From NCBI GenBank assembly GCA_902598305.1, contig CACKBL010000005.1, positions 1 to 64,000 on the forward strand: DNA of 64,000 nt. Reading direction: 5' to 3'. Position 1 is the stretch's first letter, and the number at the start of each line of letters is the position of its first letter. Of the stretch, positions 28,601 through 37,470 are shown in pieces. Both the position numbers and the translations under genes were made by a program. Below the pieces are notes generated by a model. The model was given only the letters and a program-made list of their open reading frames with translations, had not been told where the DNA came from and made no database searches. The DNA is from an uncultured Bacteroidota bacterium (lineage in GTDB: Bacteria; Bacteroidota; Bacteroidia; Flavobacteriales; Flavobacteriaceae).

Positions 28601-29113
28601 TTGGTGATTAGAAAACTATTTCATTCAATTAAATATAAAAACGATTTTAATAGAAGGATTTCTAACAATATTGTTACATCTGATTTTAAAATAAAAAGTG
28701 TTAGAGTCGTTATGGATAAAAAGCTTCCTGTTGACGAAAATTATTTTAGAAATCTTTTATGTGAAATAACTGACTCAAAAATTTATTTCACTTTTATTAA
28801 ATTTTCAAATACAAAAGAAAATATATCAAATGAAAAACATTGTTATGGAATTCACAATATAAGTTTATTTGGTAATTTTCGAGATAAACTTGCTAAAGCA
28901 TGTAAAAGAAGAGTTGATTTGCAAATTAATTTTTTTGATAATGACAATTTATATTTAAAATGGATAGCTATTAAAGGTGATTATAAATTAAGCTTTGGGT
29001 TTAGTAAAACCGATATTAGAATTAATGATGTCATTTTTGACTTTCTGCCCATACAAACAGATATTTTTAAAAATGAATTCCGAAAATATATTAGAATATT
29101 AGAAACTATTTAG
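28601..29113 (+). CDS. Conserved hypothetical protein (DUF6913-like)
   Basis: I recognise no catalytic motif in this 170-residue soluble protein. It is basic at the N-terminus (IRKLFHSIKYKNDFNRR) and lacks a signal peptide or membrane helix. Its position immediately before dapA and its size resemble a Flavobacteriaceae family I recall as DUF6913. The start is TTG at 28601 or GTG at 28604, because no ATG is available. It ends 1 base before the dapA start, so the two are coupled, but a role in lysine/peptidoglycan synthesis is only guilt by association. Confidence 0.72.
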   Translation: MVIRKLFHSIKYKNDFNRRISNNIVTSDFKIKSVRVVMDKKLPVDENYFRNLLCEITDSKIYFTFIKFSNTKENISNEKHCYGIHNISLFGNFRDKLAKACKRRVDLQINFFDNDNLYLKWIAIKGDYKLSFGFSKTDIRINDVIFDFLPIQTDIFKNEFRKYIRILETI

Positions 29114-29114
29114 A

Positions 29115-30005
29115 TTGAATTTTTTAAAAGGTACAGGAGTTGCAATAATTACCCCATTTAAAAAAAGTGGAGAAATCGATTTTGATGCATATAAACTATT
29201 GATAGAGTATTATGTAAAAAATAATATTAGTTATTTAGTAATTCTTGGAACTACTGGAGAATCTCACACTATTACTTTAAAGGAAAAAAATAAAATTCTG
29301 GAAAATGTAGTTGAATTTAATAGAGGAAGGTTGCCTCTAATTGTTGGTATTGGAGGGAATGACACCCAAAGTCTAGTCAATCAAATTTTGAACTATAACT
29401 TGAAAAATTTCAGTGCTATTTTAACAGTTTGTCCTTATTATAATAAACCATCACAAGCTGGGTTATATGAGCATTTTTATCATGTATCTAAAGCTTCAAC
29501 TATTCCAATTATTTTATATGATGTTCCATCTAGGACAGGTACATCAATTTCAAACACAACCGTCTTAAAATTATTAAAAAATTGTAAAAATATCATTGGG
29601 ATAAAAGATGCCACCGGTGATATAAAACGAGGGGTAGATTTAATAAATAAAACTTCAAAAAGTTTTCATGTAATTTCTGGTGACGACTTTACTGCACTTG
29701 ATTTAGTTTTAAGTGGTGGCTCAGGTGTTATTAGTGTTGTTGCAGGTGCTTTCCCAAAGGAATTTTCTAAAATTATATCCTTGGCAAAACAAAATAAAAC
29801 ACAAGAGGCGAAAGAAAAATTTAAAAAAATTAAAAATATTATTGATCTTTTATTCAAAGAGGGGAATCCTTCGGGAATAAAAGCTTTACTCTCATTAATG
29901 GGTTTTTGTAAAAATATTTTAAGACTACCCCTAACCCCAGTAGATAAAAACTTATACGACGATATCAAGGATAAATTTAAAATTTTCGAGAAAAATTTAT
30001 TGTAA
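29115..30005 (+). CDS. dapA: 4-Hydroxy-tetrahydrodipicolinate synthase
   Basis: Condenses pyruvate with aspartate semialdehyde, the first committed step to diaminopimelate (296 residues, TIM barrel). GTTGESHTITLKEK is at about 44-57, the tyrosine relay in YYNKPSQAGLYEHFYHV at about 106-122, and the Schiff-base lysine in IIGIKDATGD at about 158-167. The start codon is TTG at 29115, 1 base after the previous stop. Confidence 0.96.
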   Translation: MNFLKGTGVAIITPFKKSGEIDFDAYKLLIEYYVKNNISYLVILGTTGESHTITLKEKNKILENVVEFNRGRLPLIVGIGGNDTQSLVNQILNYNLKNFSAILTVCPYYNKPSQAGLYEHFYHVSKASTIPIILYDVPSRTGTSISNTTVLKLLKNCKNIIGIKDATGDIKRGVDLINKTSKSFHVISGDDFTALDLVLSGGSGVISVVAGAFPKEFSKIISLAKQNKTQEAKEKFKKIKNIIDLLFKEGNPSGIKALLSLMGFCKNILRLPLTPVDKNLYDDIKDKFKIFEKNLL

Positions 30006-30051
30006 AAATTTAGATATCGGTTAGTGTTTTTAATTTCTTATCATATTTAGT

Positions 30052-30059
30052 TAAATTTG
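30052..30059 (+). promoter_or_regulatory. bamD -7 element abutting the start codon (TAaaTTTG)
   Basis: TAAATTTG ends 3 bases before the bamD ATG at 30063. If transcription starts about 4 bases after the element, as in this phylum, the mRNA would begin at the A of ATG. A -33 TTG is not evident. Confidence 0.4.
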
Positions 30060-30062
30060 TGG

Positions 30063-30875
30063 ATGTTTTTTTATAATCAAAGAATTAAATATTTATTATT
30101 AAGTTTCATTTTGTTTTCTTGTAATAGTTACCAAAAGATGCTTAACAGTAAGGAAACTGCTCCTAAGTTAAAAGCGGCACAAAATTACTATGATAATGGG
30201 GAATACAGAAGAGCTAACCGCTTATACGAGCAAATCATCCCCTCGTACAGAGGAAAACCACAGGCCCAGAGATTGATTTATTTTTTTGCTAATTCACACT
30301 ACCAACTAGGTAATTATTTTTTAGCTGCCTACCAATTTGAAAGTTTTGTAAAATCTTTTCCTAGAAGCGAAAAATTAGATGAAGCAAACTTTATGATTGC
30401 AAAATGTTACTATATGCTATCTCCAACTTATAGTCTAGATCAGGAAAATACCAACGAGGCAATGGAAAAGTTACAAATTTTTATTGATAATTATCCCAAG
30501 TCAGATTATCTATCAGAAGCAAATAGCTATATTAAAGAACTACAAGTAAAACTTGAAGAAAAAGACTTTGAAATATCAAAACAATATTATACCATAAGAG
30601 ATTATAAAGCAGCAATAAGTTCTTTAGATAATTTTATATCAAATTTTCCTGGTACCCCGTTTAGGGAAAATGCATTATATTATAAGTTTTTATCTCAGTA
30701 CGAAATTGCTACTAATAGTGTACCTAATAAAAAACTTGAAAGACTTAAAGGTGCCATTGAAACTCATAATGCAATTCTTAGATATTATCCTGAAACACTT
30801 TTCATGGATGATATTTCTAAAAAGCTTGATGAAATAGAAAAAGAGATAAAAATAATTAATAAAACTAACACATAA
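30063..30875 (+). CDS. bamD: Outer-membrane assembly lipoprotein BamD
   Basis: A TPR lipoprotein of the BAM complex that inserts beta-barrels (270 residues). ATG at 30063 gives a signal ending in a lipobox (LLSFILFSCNS, Cys at about 20). Tandem TPR-like helices follow, with AAQNYYDNGEYRRANRLYEQIIPSYRG near 38-64 and ANFMIAKCYYML near 106-117. A TTG two codons upstream is unlikely. It opens the conserved bamD-rpoZ-coaBC-porD-recN run. Confidence 0.93.
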   Translation: MFFYNQRIKYLLLSFILFSCNSYQKMLNSKETAPKLKAAQNYYDNGEYRRANRLYEQIIPSYRGKPQAQRLIYFFANSHYQLGNYFLAAYQFESFVKSFPRSEKLDEANFMIAKCYYMLSPTYSLDQENTNEAMEKLQIFIDNYPKSDYLSEANSYIKELQVKLEEKDFEISKQYYTIRDYKAAISSLDNFISNFPGTPFRENALYYKFLSQYEIATNSVPNKKLERLKGAIETHNAILRYYPETLFMDDISKKLDEIEKEIKIINKTNT

Positions 30876-30885
30876 ATTTTTTAAA

Positions 30886-31212
30886 ATGACTAAATACAGA
30901 GAATCAAAAGCCCCAGTAACAACTTCTACTTATAATAGAGGAGAAATTGAAAAAGGAGTTGACAATATTTATGAAGCAATATCAATAATATCAAAAAGAT
31001 CTGCTCAAATAAACATTGATATTAGAAAGGAATTACATGAAAAGTTGGAGGAATTTGCTACCCATAACGACAGCTTAGAAGAAATTTTCGAAAACAAAGA
31101 GCAGATAGAAGTCTCCAAATTTTATGAGAGTCTTCCAAAGCCTCATGCTTTAGCCATTGAGGAATGGTTTAAAAACAAAGTTTATCATAGGAATACTGAC
31201 GAAGACGTTTAA
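30886..31212 (+). CDS. rpoZ: RNA polymerase omega subunit, Bacteroidota type
   Basis: A 108-residue RpoZ-like protein. The N-terminal APVTTSTYNRGEIEKGVDNIYEAISIISKRSAQIN (about 9-43) is the omega core that clamps the beta-prime C-terminus. The C-terminal extension (about 55-108) is typical of this phylum. It lies between bamD (10 bases) and coaBC (1-base overlap). Confidence 0.92.
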   Translation: MTKYRESKAPVTTSTYNRGEIEKGVDNIYEAISIISKRSAQINIDIRKELHEKLEEFATHNDSLEEIFENKEQIEVSKFYESLPKPHALAIEEWFKNKVYHRNTDEDV

Positions 31213-32420
31213 TGTACACGCTTGGAGGTAAAAAGGTACTCCTAGGTATTTCTGGAAGTATTGCAGCTTATAAATCTCCTCAGTTGGTTAGATTGCTAAT
31301 TAAAAAAGGAGCGGAGGTAAAGGTAGTGTTAACTCCAAGCGCAATGGATTTCGTTACTCCAACAACACTTTCAACTTTATCGAAGAATCCAGTTAATACA
31401 TCTTTTACGGAAATTAAGGATGAAAATGATAACCCCGAATGGAATAATCATGTTGAATTGTCTTTGTGGGCTGATTTTATAATTATAGCACCAGCAACCT
31501 CAAATACCATATCTTCAATGGCATCTGCGCGATGTGATAACCTATTACTAGCCTGTTATTTGTCAGCTAAATGTCCGGTTTTTGTTGCTCCATCTATGGA
31601 TTTAGACATGTACAAGCACCCAGGTAATCAAGAAAATTTAAATAAATTAAAAAGTTTTGGAAATATAATTTTAGAATCTGAAAGTGGTGACTTAGCGAGT
31701 GGTTTAAAAGGTAAGGGAAGGATGATGGAACCTAAAAATATAATTAAATATATAATTAAAGACTTAAAAAATGAGCTCCCATTAAAAGGAAAAAAAATAT
31801 TGATATCTGCGGGTCCTACCTACGAAAAAATTGACCCAGTCAGATTTATTGGTAATTTTTCATCGGGTAAAATGGGCTTTTCATTAGCTGAAGCTGCTAC
31901 AAATCTTGGCGCAAATGTAACTTTAATATCTGGTCCGACATCATTAAAAATTTTTAATAGCTCTATTAATTTGATAAATGTTGTCACAGCTGATGAAATG
32001 TATAATGCAATCTTAAAGTATTTCTTTAGTGTAGACATATTTGTATCTGCTGCAGCTGTAGCTGACTTTATTCCAAATGAGTACCATCATTTAAAAATTA
32101 AAAAAAGTCAAAAATTAAGTCAAATTACTATTAAGGAAAACATTGATATACTCTATAATTTGGGAAAAATTAAAACAAATCAGTTTATGTTAGGTTTTGC
32201 ACTTGAGACAAATGATGGAAATGACAATGCTTACAATAAGCTAATTAACAAAAATTTAGATGCAATTTTTTTAAATATTTTAGATGATAAACAAAATGTT
32301 TTTAATTCTGATTATAATCATGGAAAATACATAACTAGAAAAAAATCTGTATCATTCGAATTAACAACAAAATTAGATTTATCGTATAAAATATTTGAAC
32401 AAATAATAAGAGATTCGTGA
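31212..32420 (+). CDS. coaBC: Bifunctional phosphopantothenoylcysteine decarboxylase/synthetase
   Basis: Carries out two consecutive steps of coenzyme A synthesis (402 residues). CoaC part: GISGSIAAYKSPQLVRLL at about 9-26, APATSNTISSMASARCDNLL and PSMDLDMYKHP (the PXMNxxMW equivalent). CoaB part: ISAGPTYEKIDPVRFIGNFSSGKMG near 198-222 and VSAAAVADFIP near 276-286. coaE, the last CoA-pathway enzyme, lies downstream at 36809 in the same direction. Confidence 0.95.
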   Translation: MYTLGGKKVLLGISGSIAAYKSPQLVRLLIKKGAEVKVVLTPSAMDFVTPTTLSTLSKNPVNTSFTEIKDENDNPEWNNHVELSLWADFIIIAPATSNTISSMASARCDNLLLACYLSAKCPVFVAPSMDLDMYKHPGNQENLNKLKSFGNIILESESGDLASGLKGKGRMMEPKNIIKYIIKDLKNELPLKGKKILISAGPTYEKIDPVRFIGNFSSGKMGFSLAEAATNLGANVTLISGPTSLKIFNSSINLINVVTADEMYNAILKYFFSVDIFVSAAAVADFIPNEYHHLKIKKSQKLSQITIKENIDILYNLGKIKTNQFMLGFALETNDGNDNAYNKLINKNLDAIFLNILDDKQNVFNSDYNHGKYITRKKSVSFELTTKLDLSYKIFEQIIRDS

Positions 32421-33298
32421 GAAAATTTGTAGTCCTACTTTTACTATCAAACTTAAAATTATTTAGTCAAACTGTTAATTGTAATTTTGTACTCAATTCA
32501 GACTTTGTAGATCAAACGAATCAACAAGTTTTTTCTACATTGGAAAAGTCTGTTAATGAATTTATAAATAGTAACCTTTGGAATAATAAATCTTTAGAGC
32601 TACATCAAAGAGTTAAGTTTAATTTAGTTCTGAATTTAAATTCATATGTTGGGTCAAATTTCACCGGCACATTACAAGTTCAAGTAGAGAGACCCGTTTA
32701 TGAGTCAACATATTTAAGCCCAATTTTTAATTTTTTGGATAAAGACATTTCTTTTCAATATGACGAATATCAACCATTATTCTACAATCCCGTTAGTTTT
32801 GAATCCAATTTAATTTCAATTCTCAGTTTTTACGTGTATTTAGCAATAGGAATGGAAGCTGATACATTTAAGGTTAACAGTGGCACTATTTATTTTAAAG
32901 AAGCTCAAAAAATTGTTTCACTCGCACAACAGAAAAACATTAAGGGTTGGAATCAAAGTGATGGAACAAGAAACAGGTTTTGGTTAGTTGACACATTATT
33001 ATCAAATACTTTTAGAGAATATAGGACTGTTCAATATGAGTATCATAGAGAAGGAATGGACTTTATGACAACTGATTTAAATAAGGCAAAAAATGGAGTA
33101 TTATTTTCTTTAGAAAAATTTTTACCCTTGTATAAACGTAGACCAAATGCTTTTTTAATTCAGACTTTTTTTGATGCAAAATCAGACGAAATTGTTGACA
33201 TTTTTTCTCAAGGTCCTGAAATTGAATTAAAAAAGACTTTAAAAACACTAAATAAAATTGCTCCATATTTTGGCCCAAAATGGAAAAAGATTAGATAA
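32417..33298 (+). CDS. porD: Type IX secretion protein PorD (DUF4835 family)
   Basis: A secreted protein of 293 residues with a short signal peptide (RKFVVLLLLSNLKLFSQ). The family is known in Bacteroidota as DUF4835 or PorD and has been linked to the type IX secretion/gliding system; its molecular role is unclear. Typical sequences are VQVERPVYESTYLSPIFNFLDKDISFQY near 92-119 and the C-terminal GPEIELKKTLKTLNKIAPYF. GTG start overlapping coaBC by 4 bases. Its place between coaBC and recN is the standard order in Flavobacteriia. Confidence 0.87.
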   Translation: MRKFVVLLLLSNLKLFSQTVNCNFVLNSDFVDQTNQQVFSTLEKSVNEFINSNLWNNKSLELHQRVKFNLVLNLNSYVGSNFTGTLQVQVERPVYESTYLSPIFNFLDKDISFQYDEYQPLFYNPVSFESNLISILSFYVYLAIGMEADTFKVNSGTIYFKEAQKIVSLAQQKNIKGWNQSDGTRNRFWLVDTLLSNTFREYRTVQYEYHREGMDFMTTDLNKAKNGVLFSLEKFLPLYKRRPNAFLIQTFFDAKSDEIVDIFSQGPEIELKKTLKTLNKIAPYFGPKWKKIR

Positions 33299-33364
33299 AA
33301 AAAATTTAAAAAGTAATTGCAAACATTGATTTAATTTTAACGATATTTAAAAAAATAAAATGAC

Positions 33365-35014
33365 TTGTTAAAGGAGCTGACTATTTCAAACTATGCTTTA
33401 ATTGATTATTTGAAGGTTGACTTAACCCAAGGATTTACTTCAATAACTGGAGAAACCGGCGCCGGAAAATCAATTCTCTTAGGAGGTTTGTCTTTAGCCT
33501 TAGGGAAAAGAGCTGACCTAAATTTAGTGAAAGATAAAACAAAAAAATGTTTCGTTGATTTACTATTTTCAATAACAAATCTTAATTTAAAAAATCTCTT
33601 TGATTCATTAGATATAGATTACGATTCATTGACAACAGTAAGAAGAGAAATTATTCCTTCTGGAAAGTCAAGAGCATTTATAAATGATACTCCAGTTAAT
33701 TTGGAAACATTGCAAAAAATTTCATATGAACTTATTGATATTCATTCACAATTTCAAAACCATTTCATTATTAAAGAAGAATATCAAATCGACATTTTAG
33801 ATTTGTTGGCAAAAAATCAAAATTTAATTGAAAAATATAATTTAAACTTTTTTTCCTTTAAAGAACTTAAAAATAAAATAGATAAGCTTGAGGCATCTAG
33901 GGTTAATATGAATCAAGAGAAAGATTATAATACCCATCTCTTAAATGAAATTAAAGCTATTGATGTTAGCGAATCTGTAGATTCAATAGAGCAAAAATTT
34001 AATCAATTAAGTAATTCAGAAGAAATAAATACAACTTTTAATCAGATTTTAAATATTCTCCAACACGAAGAAAATGGAATCAATGTAAAATTAAATCAAG
34101 TAAGATTTTTAATCAAAAAAATATCTAATATTTCTATTGAATACAAAAGAATTTTTGAAAGAATTGAGAGTGTTATTATTGAATTAGATGATATAACTAA
34201 GGATATCAAGAATGAAAATGATATTATTGAATATAACCCTGAAATGAAAGAAATTTTAAGTCAAAAACTAGAAAAAATTTATTCTCTATTCAGAAAGCAT
34301 GAGGTAAATAAATTAGATGACTTAATGTTAATTAAAGAAAAAATAGAAAGAAAGGTTTCAGATACCGAAAATCTTGATATTACCATAAATGAGAACAAAA
34401 AAAAGTTAGTGGAAACAAAATTAGTACTAAATAAACTATCAGAAAAAATTCGACAAAGAAGAAATAAAGTAATACCCGTTCTAAAGAGCCAAATGGAAAA
34501 TTTACTTAAAGACATGGGAATGTTAAATACAATTTTTAAAATCGAACTTAAAGATTCTGATATTTTTTTAAAAAATGGAAAGGACAAGTTATTATTTAAT
34601 TTTTCTGCAAATAAAGGCACTCCACTTGGCCCTTTGAATAAAACAGCGTCTGGAGGTGAATTGTCAAGAATTATGCTCGCACTTAAATCTATTTTATCAA
34701 ATTATAAAAACCTACCGACAATTATTTTTGATGAAATTGATACTGGAGTTTCAGGAGAAATAGCAAACAGTATTGGAAGAATTATGAAAAACATGGCAAT
34801 AAATATGCAGGTGATTTCAATTACACACTTACCGCAGGTCGCTGCAAAAGCAAATAATCATTTCAAAGTTTTTAAAACAATAAGAAACCAAAAAACATCA
34901 ACAGAACTTAAAAATTTAAATTTCAACGAGAGGGTTTCAGAAATTGCTGAAATGCTATCTGGCGACGAATCTACTTCAAGCGCTAGTGATTTGGCGAAGG
35001 AATTACTTAATTAA
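33365..35014 (+). CDS. recN: DNA repair protein RecN
   Basis: An SMC-like ATPase acting in double-strand break repair (549 residues). Walker A TGETGAGKSILLGGL is at about 28-42, a long coiled-coil middle region spans about 150-370, and the signature NKTASGGELSRIMLAL (about 424-439) and Walker B TIIFDEIDTGVSGE (about 453-466) follow. The start must be TTG at 33365 (LLKELTISNYALID); the ATG just upstream is out of frame. Confidence 0.96.
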   Translation: MLKELTISNYALIDYLKVDLTQGFTSITGETGAGKSILLGGLSLALGKRADLNLVKDKTKKCFVDLLFSITNLNLKNLFDSLDIDYDSLTTVRREIIPSGKSRAFINDTPVNLETLQKISYELIDIHSQFQNHFIIKEEYQIDILDLLAKNQNLIEKYNLNFFSFKELKNKIDKLEASRVNMNQEKDYNTHLLNEIKAIDVSESVDSIEQKFNQLSNSEEINTTFNQILNILQHEENGINVKLNQVRFLIKKISNISIEYKRIFERIESVIIELDDITKDIKNENDIIEYNPEMKEILSQKLEKIYSLFRKHEVNKLDDLMLIKEKIERKVSDTENLDITINENKKKLVETKLVLNKLSEKIRQRRNKVIPVLKSQMENLLKDMGMLNTIFKIELKDSDIFLKNGKDKLLFNFSANKGTPLGPLNKTASGGELSRIMLALKSILSNYKNLPTIIFDEIDTGVSGEIANSIGRIMKNMAINMQVISITHLPQVAAKANNHFKVFKTIRNQKTSTELKNLNFNERVSEIAEMLSGDESTSSASDLAKELLN

Positions 35015-35024
35015 CTTATATTTG
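34991..35024 (+). promoter_or_regulatory. fabI promoter
   Basis: TTG (34991-34993), a 23-base spacer and TATATTTG (35017-35024) match the Bacteroidota consensus. The -33 element lies inside the end of recN. The predicted leader is about 8 bases. Confidence 0.55.
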
Positions 35025-35035
35025 TAAAAATAATT

Positions 35036-35842
35036 ATGTCGCATAATCTATTAAAAAATAAAAAGGGTTTAATATTTGGTGCTTTAGATAATAAATCAAT
35101 AGCATGGAAAGTAGCTGAACTTGTAAAAGCTGAAGGTGGTGAAATAATATTGACAAATGCTCCTGTTGCTCTGAGGATGGGGGAAATTAATAAATTAGGC
35201 GATGAGTTAGATTCACCTGTAATTCCAGCTGACGCAACAAACATTTCTGAGCTAGAAACCTTGGTTCAAGGTGCACTTGATCATTTTAAAGGTAAATTTG
35301 ATTTCGTATTACATTCAATTGGGATGTCTCTGAATGTAAGAAAAAAAAGACATTATACTAATCAAAATCATGAATGGACTAAAAAAGGTTGGGATATTTC
35401 CGCACTTTCATTTCATAAGCTGTTACAAGTTTTGTATGAAAAAGATGCATTAAATCAGTGGGGTAGCATTGTTGCATTGACCTATATTGCTGCTCAGAGA
35501 ACATTTCCGAATTATAATGATATGGCAGATAACAAAGCTTATCTAGAGTCAATTGCAAGAAGTTTTGGTTATTTTTTTGGGAAAAATAAAAAAGTAAGGA
35601 TAAATACAATATCTCAGTCTCCTACTAGAACAACCGCAGGTCAAGGAGTTGAGGGCTTAGAGAATTTTTTAAATTTTTCCGAAAAGACCTCTCCTCTAGG
35701 AAATGCATCAGCATTTGAGTGTGCTCAATATGTAGTATCACTTTTTTCTGATTACACAAGAAAAGTCACAATGCAAAATTTATTTCATGACGGAGGATTT
35801 TCCACAACTGGAGTTGGACAGGAAATAATAGAGGACTTTTAG
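35036..35842 (+). CDS. fabI: Enoyl-[acyl-carrier-protein] reductase
   Basis: Reduces the enoyl-ACP double bond with NAD(P)H in fatty acid elongation (268 residues). The Rossmann start LIFGALDNKSIAWKVAEL is at about 13-30. The FabI-type active site Tyr-x6-Lys reads NYNDMADNK (Tyr about 162), with a second Tyr ten residues before in TYIAAQRTF. VRINTISQSPTRTTAGQG follows. The cofactor-binding loop is normal, so it should be a classical triclosan-type FabI. Confidence 0.95.
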   Translation: MSHNLLKNKKGLIFGALDNKSIAWKVAELVKAEGGEIILTNAPVALRMGEINKLGDELDSPVIPADATNISELETLVQGALDHFKGKFDFVLHSIGMSLNVRKKRHYTNQNHEWTKKGWDISALSFHKLLQVLYEKDALNQWGSIVALTYIAAQRTFPNYNDMADNKAYLESIARSFGYFFGKNKKVRINTISQSPTRTTAGQGVEGLENFLNFSEKTSPLGNASAFECAQYVVSLFSDYTRKVTMQNLFHDGGFSTTGVGQEIIEDF

Positions 35843-35847
35843 TTTAA

Positions 35848-36807
35848 GTGTTGCAAGAAGAACCATATCTTAATTCCTTTCAGAAAGCTCTTTCATATAA
35901 GGGAAGAATCAAAATGTTTATCTCGTTCGTGGCCTTATCATTTGTAATTTGGTTTTTTAGAAAATTTTCTAAAGAATACCAAGAAGAAATCAAAATGAAA
36001 ATTGAACTGATAGATATCCCTAAATCACATATAATTTCGTCAGTTTCAGATTCAATTTTAAATCTCAATTTAAATGCTACAGGGTTCCAATTTCTTTACT
36101 ACTATTTTTTAGATAATACAGTGAAAATAAGTTTTCAAAAAGCTGTTTATAGAAACAATACAGGATCTTTAGAAATAGCATCTGAATTCAATAAATTACA
36201 AGATCAATTATTGGGTGACCCGGAAATTTTAAGTTTTTTTCCAAGTAAAATTGAAATAAATTATCAGTCAGAATTTTCTAAAAAGGTTCCGATAGTATTT
36301 CCAAAATTTAATCTAGATATTGGTTATTCGATAACAAATCTCAATTTGTATCCTGATAGTATCATAGTGACTGGACCAAAGAATGTGCTAGAAGATATCA
36401 ATCATGTTGATTTAGACTATAAAAATGAATCAACTTTAAAGTCAAATTTTTTTGACAAAATTCCAATTAACCAGGGAGAAAATGAATTGAACTATAATGT
36501 AAAAGAAGTGGATGTTGAGGTCACAATAGATCTTTTTTCAGAAAAAAATTTAAACATTCCAATTTCAGTATCAAATCTCCCAAAATCTAAGGTTTTAAAA
36601 TTATTTCCTTCTCAAGTTGAACTAGTATTTTCATCATCTATAAATAACTTAAAAAAAATAAAACCTTCTGATTTCAGAGTAGGATTCAATTATGATAGTG
36701 TTGACAAAGAAAAAAATACTGCAAAAATTAAATTATTAAAATCTCCACTAAGCGCTAAGAATGTGAGACTGAATCCTCAAGATATTTTTTTTTTAATTAG
36801 AGAATAG
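35848..36807 (+). CDS. YbbR/CdaR-like membrane-anchored protein
   Basis: A 319-residue protein with one membrane helix near the N-terminus (about 22-39) and an extracytoplasmic part made of repeated beta-rich YbbR-like segments (for example FPKFNLDIGYSITNLNLYPDSIIVTGP near 150-176). YbbR/CdaR proteins modulate the c-di-AMP cyclase CdaA in Firmicutes; here no cdaA is adjacent, so the function is an inference. Starts at GTG 35848 or TTG 35851, 5 bases after fabI, and is followed by coaE after 1 base. Confidence 0.78.
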   Translation: MLQEEPYLNSFQKALSYKGRIKMFISFVALSFVIWFFRKFSKEYQEEIKMKIELIDIPKSHIISSVSDSILNLNLNATGFQFLYYYFLDNTVKISFQKAVYRNNTGSLEIASEFNKLQDQLLGDPEILSFFPSKIEINYQSEFSKKVPIVFPKFNLDIGYSITNLNLYPDSIIVTGPKNVLEDINHVDLDYKNESTLKSNFFDKIPINQGENELNYNVKEVDVEVTIDLFSEKNLNIPISVSNLPKSKVLKLFPSQVELVFSSSINNLKKIKPSDFRVGFNYDSVDKEKNTAKIKLLKSPLSAKNVRLNPQDIFFLIRE

Positions 36808-36808
36808 A

Positions 36809-37396
36809 ATGTCTAAAGTAATTGCTTTAACGGGAGGGATAGGTAGTGGAAAAACATTTGTTGCTTCTATTTTTCAAAAGTTAGCTGGTATTCCTTGTTT
36901 TTGCTCAGACCTTGAAGCAAAAAAAATCATGAATGAAAATGATTATATAAAGAAAGAAATAATTTCATTATTAGGACCTGAATCATTTGTAAATAACAAA
37001 TTGAACTCCCAATTTATTAGAAATAAAATTTTTAACTCTCAAAAAAAATTGAAATTAATAAATGATTTAGTTCATAAGCAAGTTAGAATTAATTTTAAAA
37101 AATGGCTTAGAGTGCAAAATTCAAAATACGTACTCAAAGAAACGGCCATTTTGTTCGAACACAATTATCATTTAGATGTTGGTTTATCAATACTCGTAAC
37201 AGCTCCAATAAAAACTAGAATAGAAAGAATAATTAAAAGAGATAATGTCTCTCGGAAAAAAATTGAGAAAATAATTGAAAATCAATGGGATGATAAGAAA
37301 AAAATGCATCTTAGTGACTACTTTATTGAAAACATAAGTAAGGTAAAAACTATTAAAAAAGTTCAGGATTTAATTGAAGTTTTTTCTGTCATTTAA
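36809..37396 (+). CDS. coaE: Dephospho-CoA kinase
   Basis: Phosphorylates dephospho-CoA in the final CoA step (195 residues). The P-loop LTGGIGSGKTFVASIF is at about 7-22, the CoA-binding region SDLEAKKIMNE at about 34-44, and ETAILFEHNYHLDVGLSILVTAP at about 111-133. Downstream (37397-37470) is a 74-base AT-rich gap before the sensor kinase. Confidence 0.94.
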   Translation: MSKVIALTGGIGSGKTFVASIFQKLAGIPCFCSDLEAKKIMNENDYIKKEIISLLGPESFVNNKLNSQFIRNKIFNSQKKLKLINDLVHKQVRINFKKWLRVQNSKYVLKETAILFEHNYHLDVGLSILVTAPIKTRIERIIKRDNVSRKKIEKIIENQWDDKKKMHLSDYFIENISKVKTIKKVQDLIEVFSVI

Positions 37397-37470
37397 ATTA
37401 AATCCTTCATTAACATTGTTTTAGCAAAATAAATACAATTTAATTATGAAATTTGCAATTTAGAATTTAA

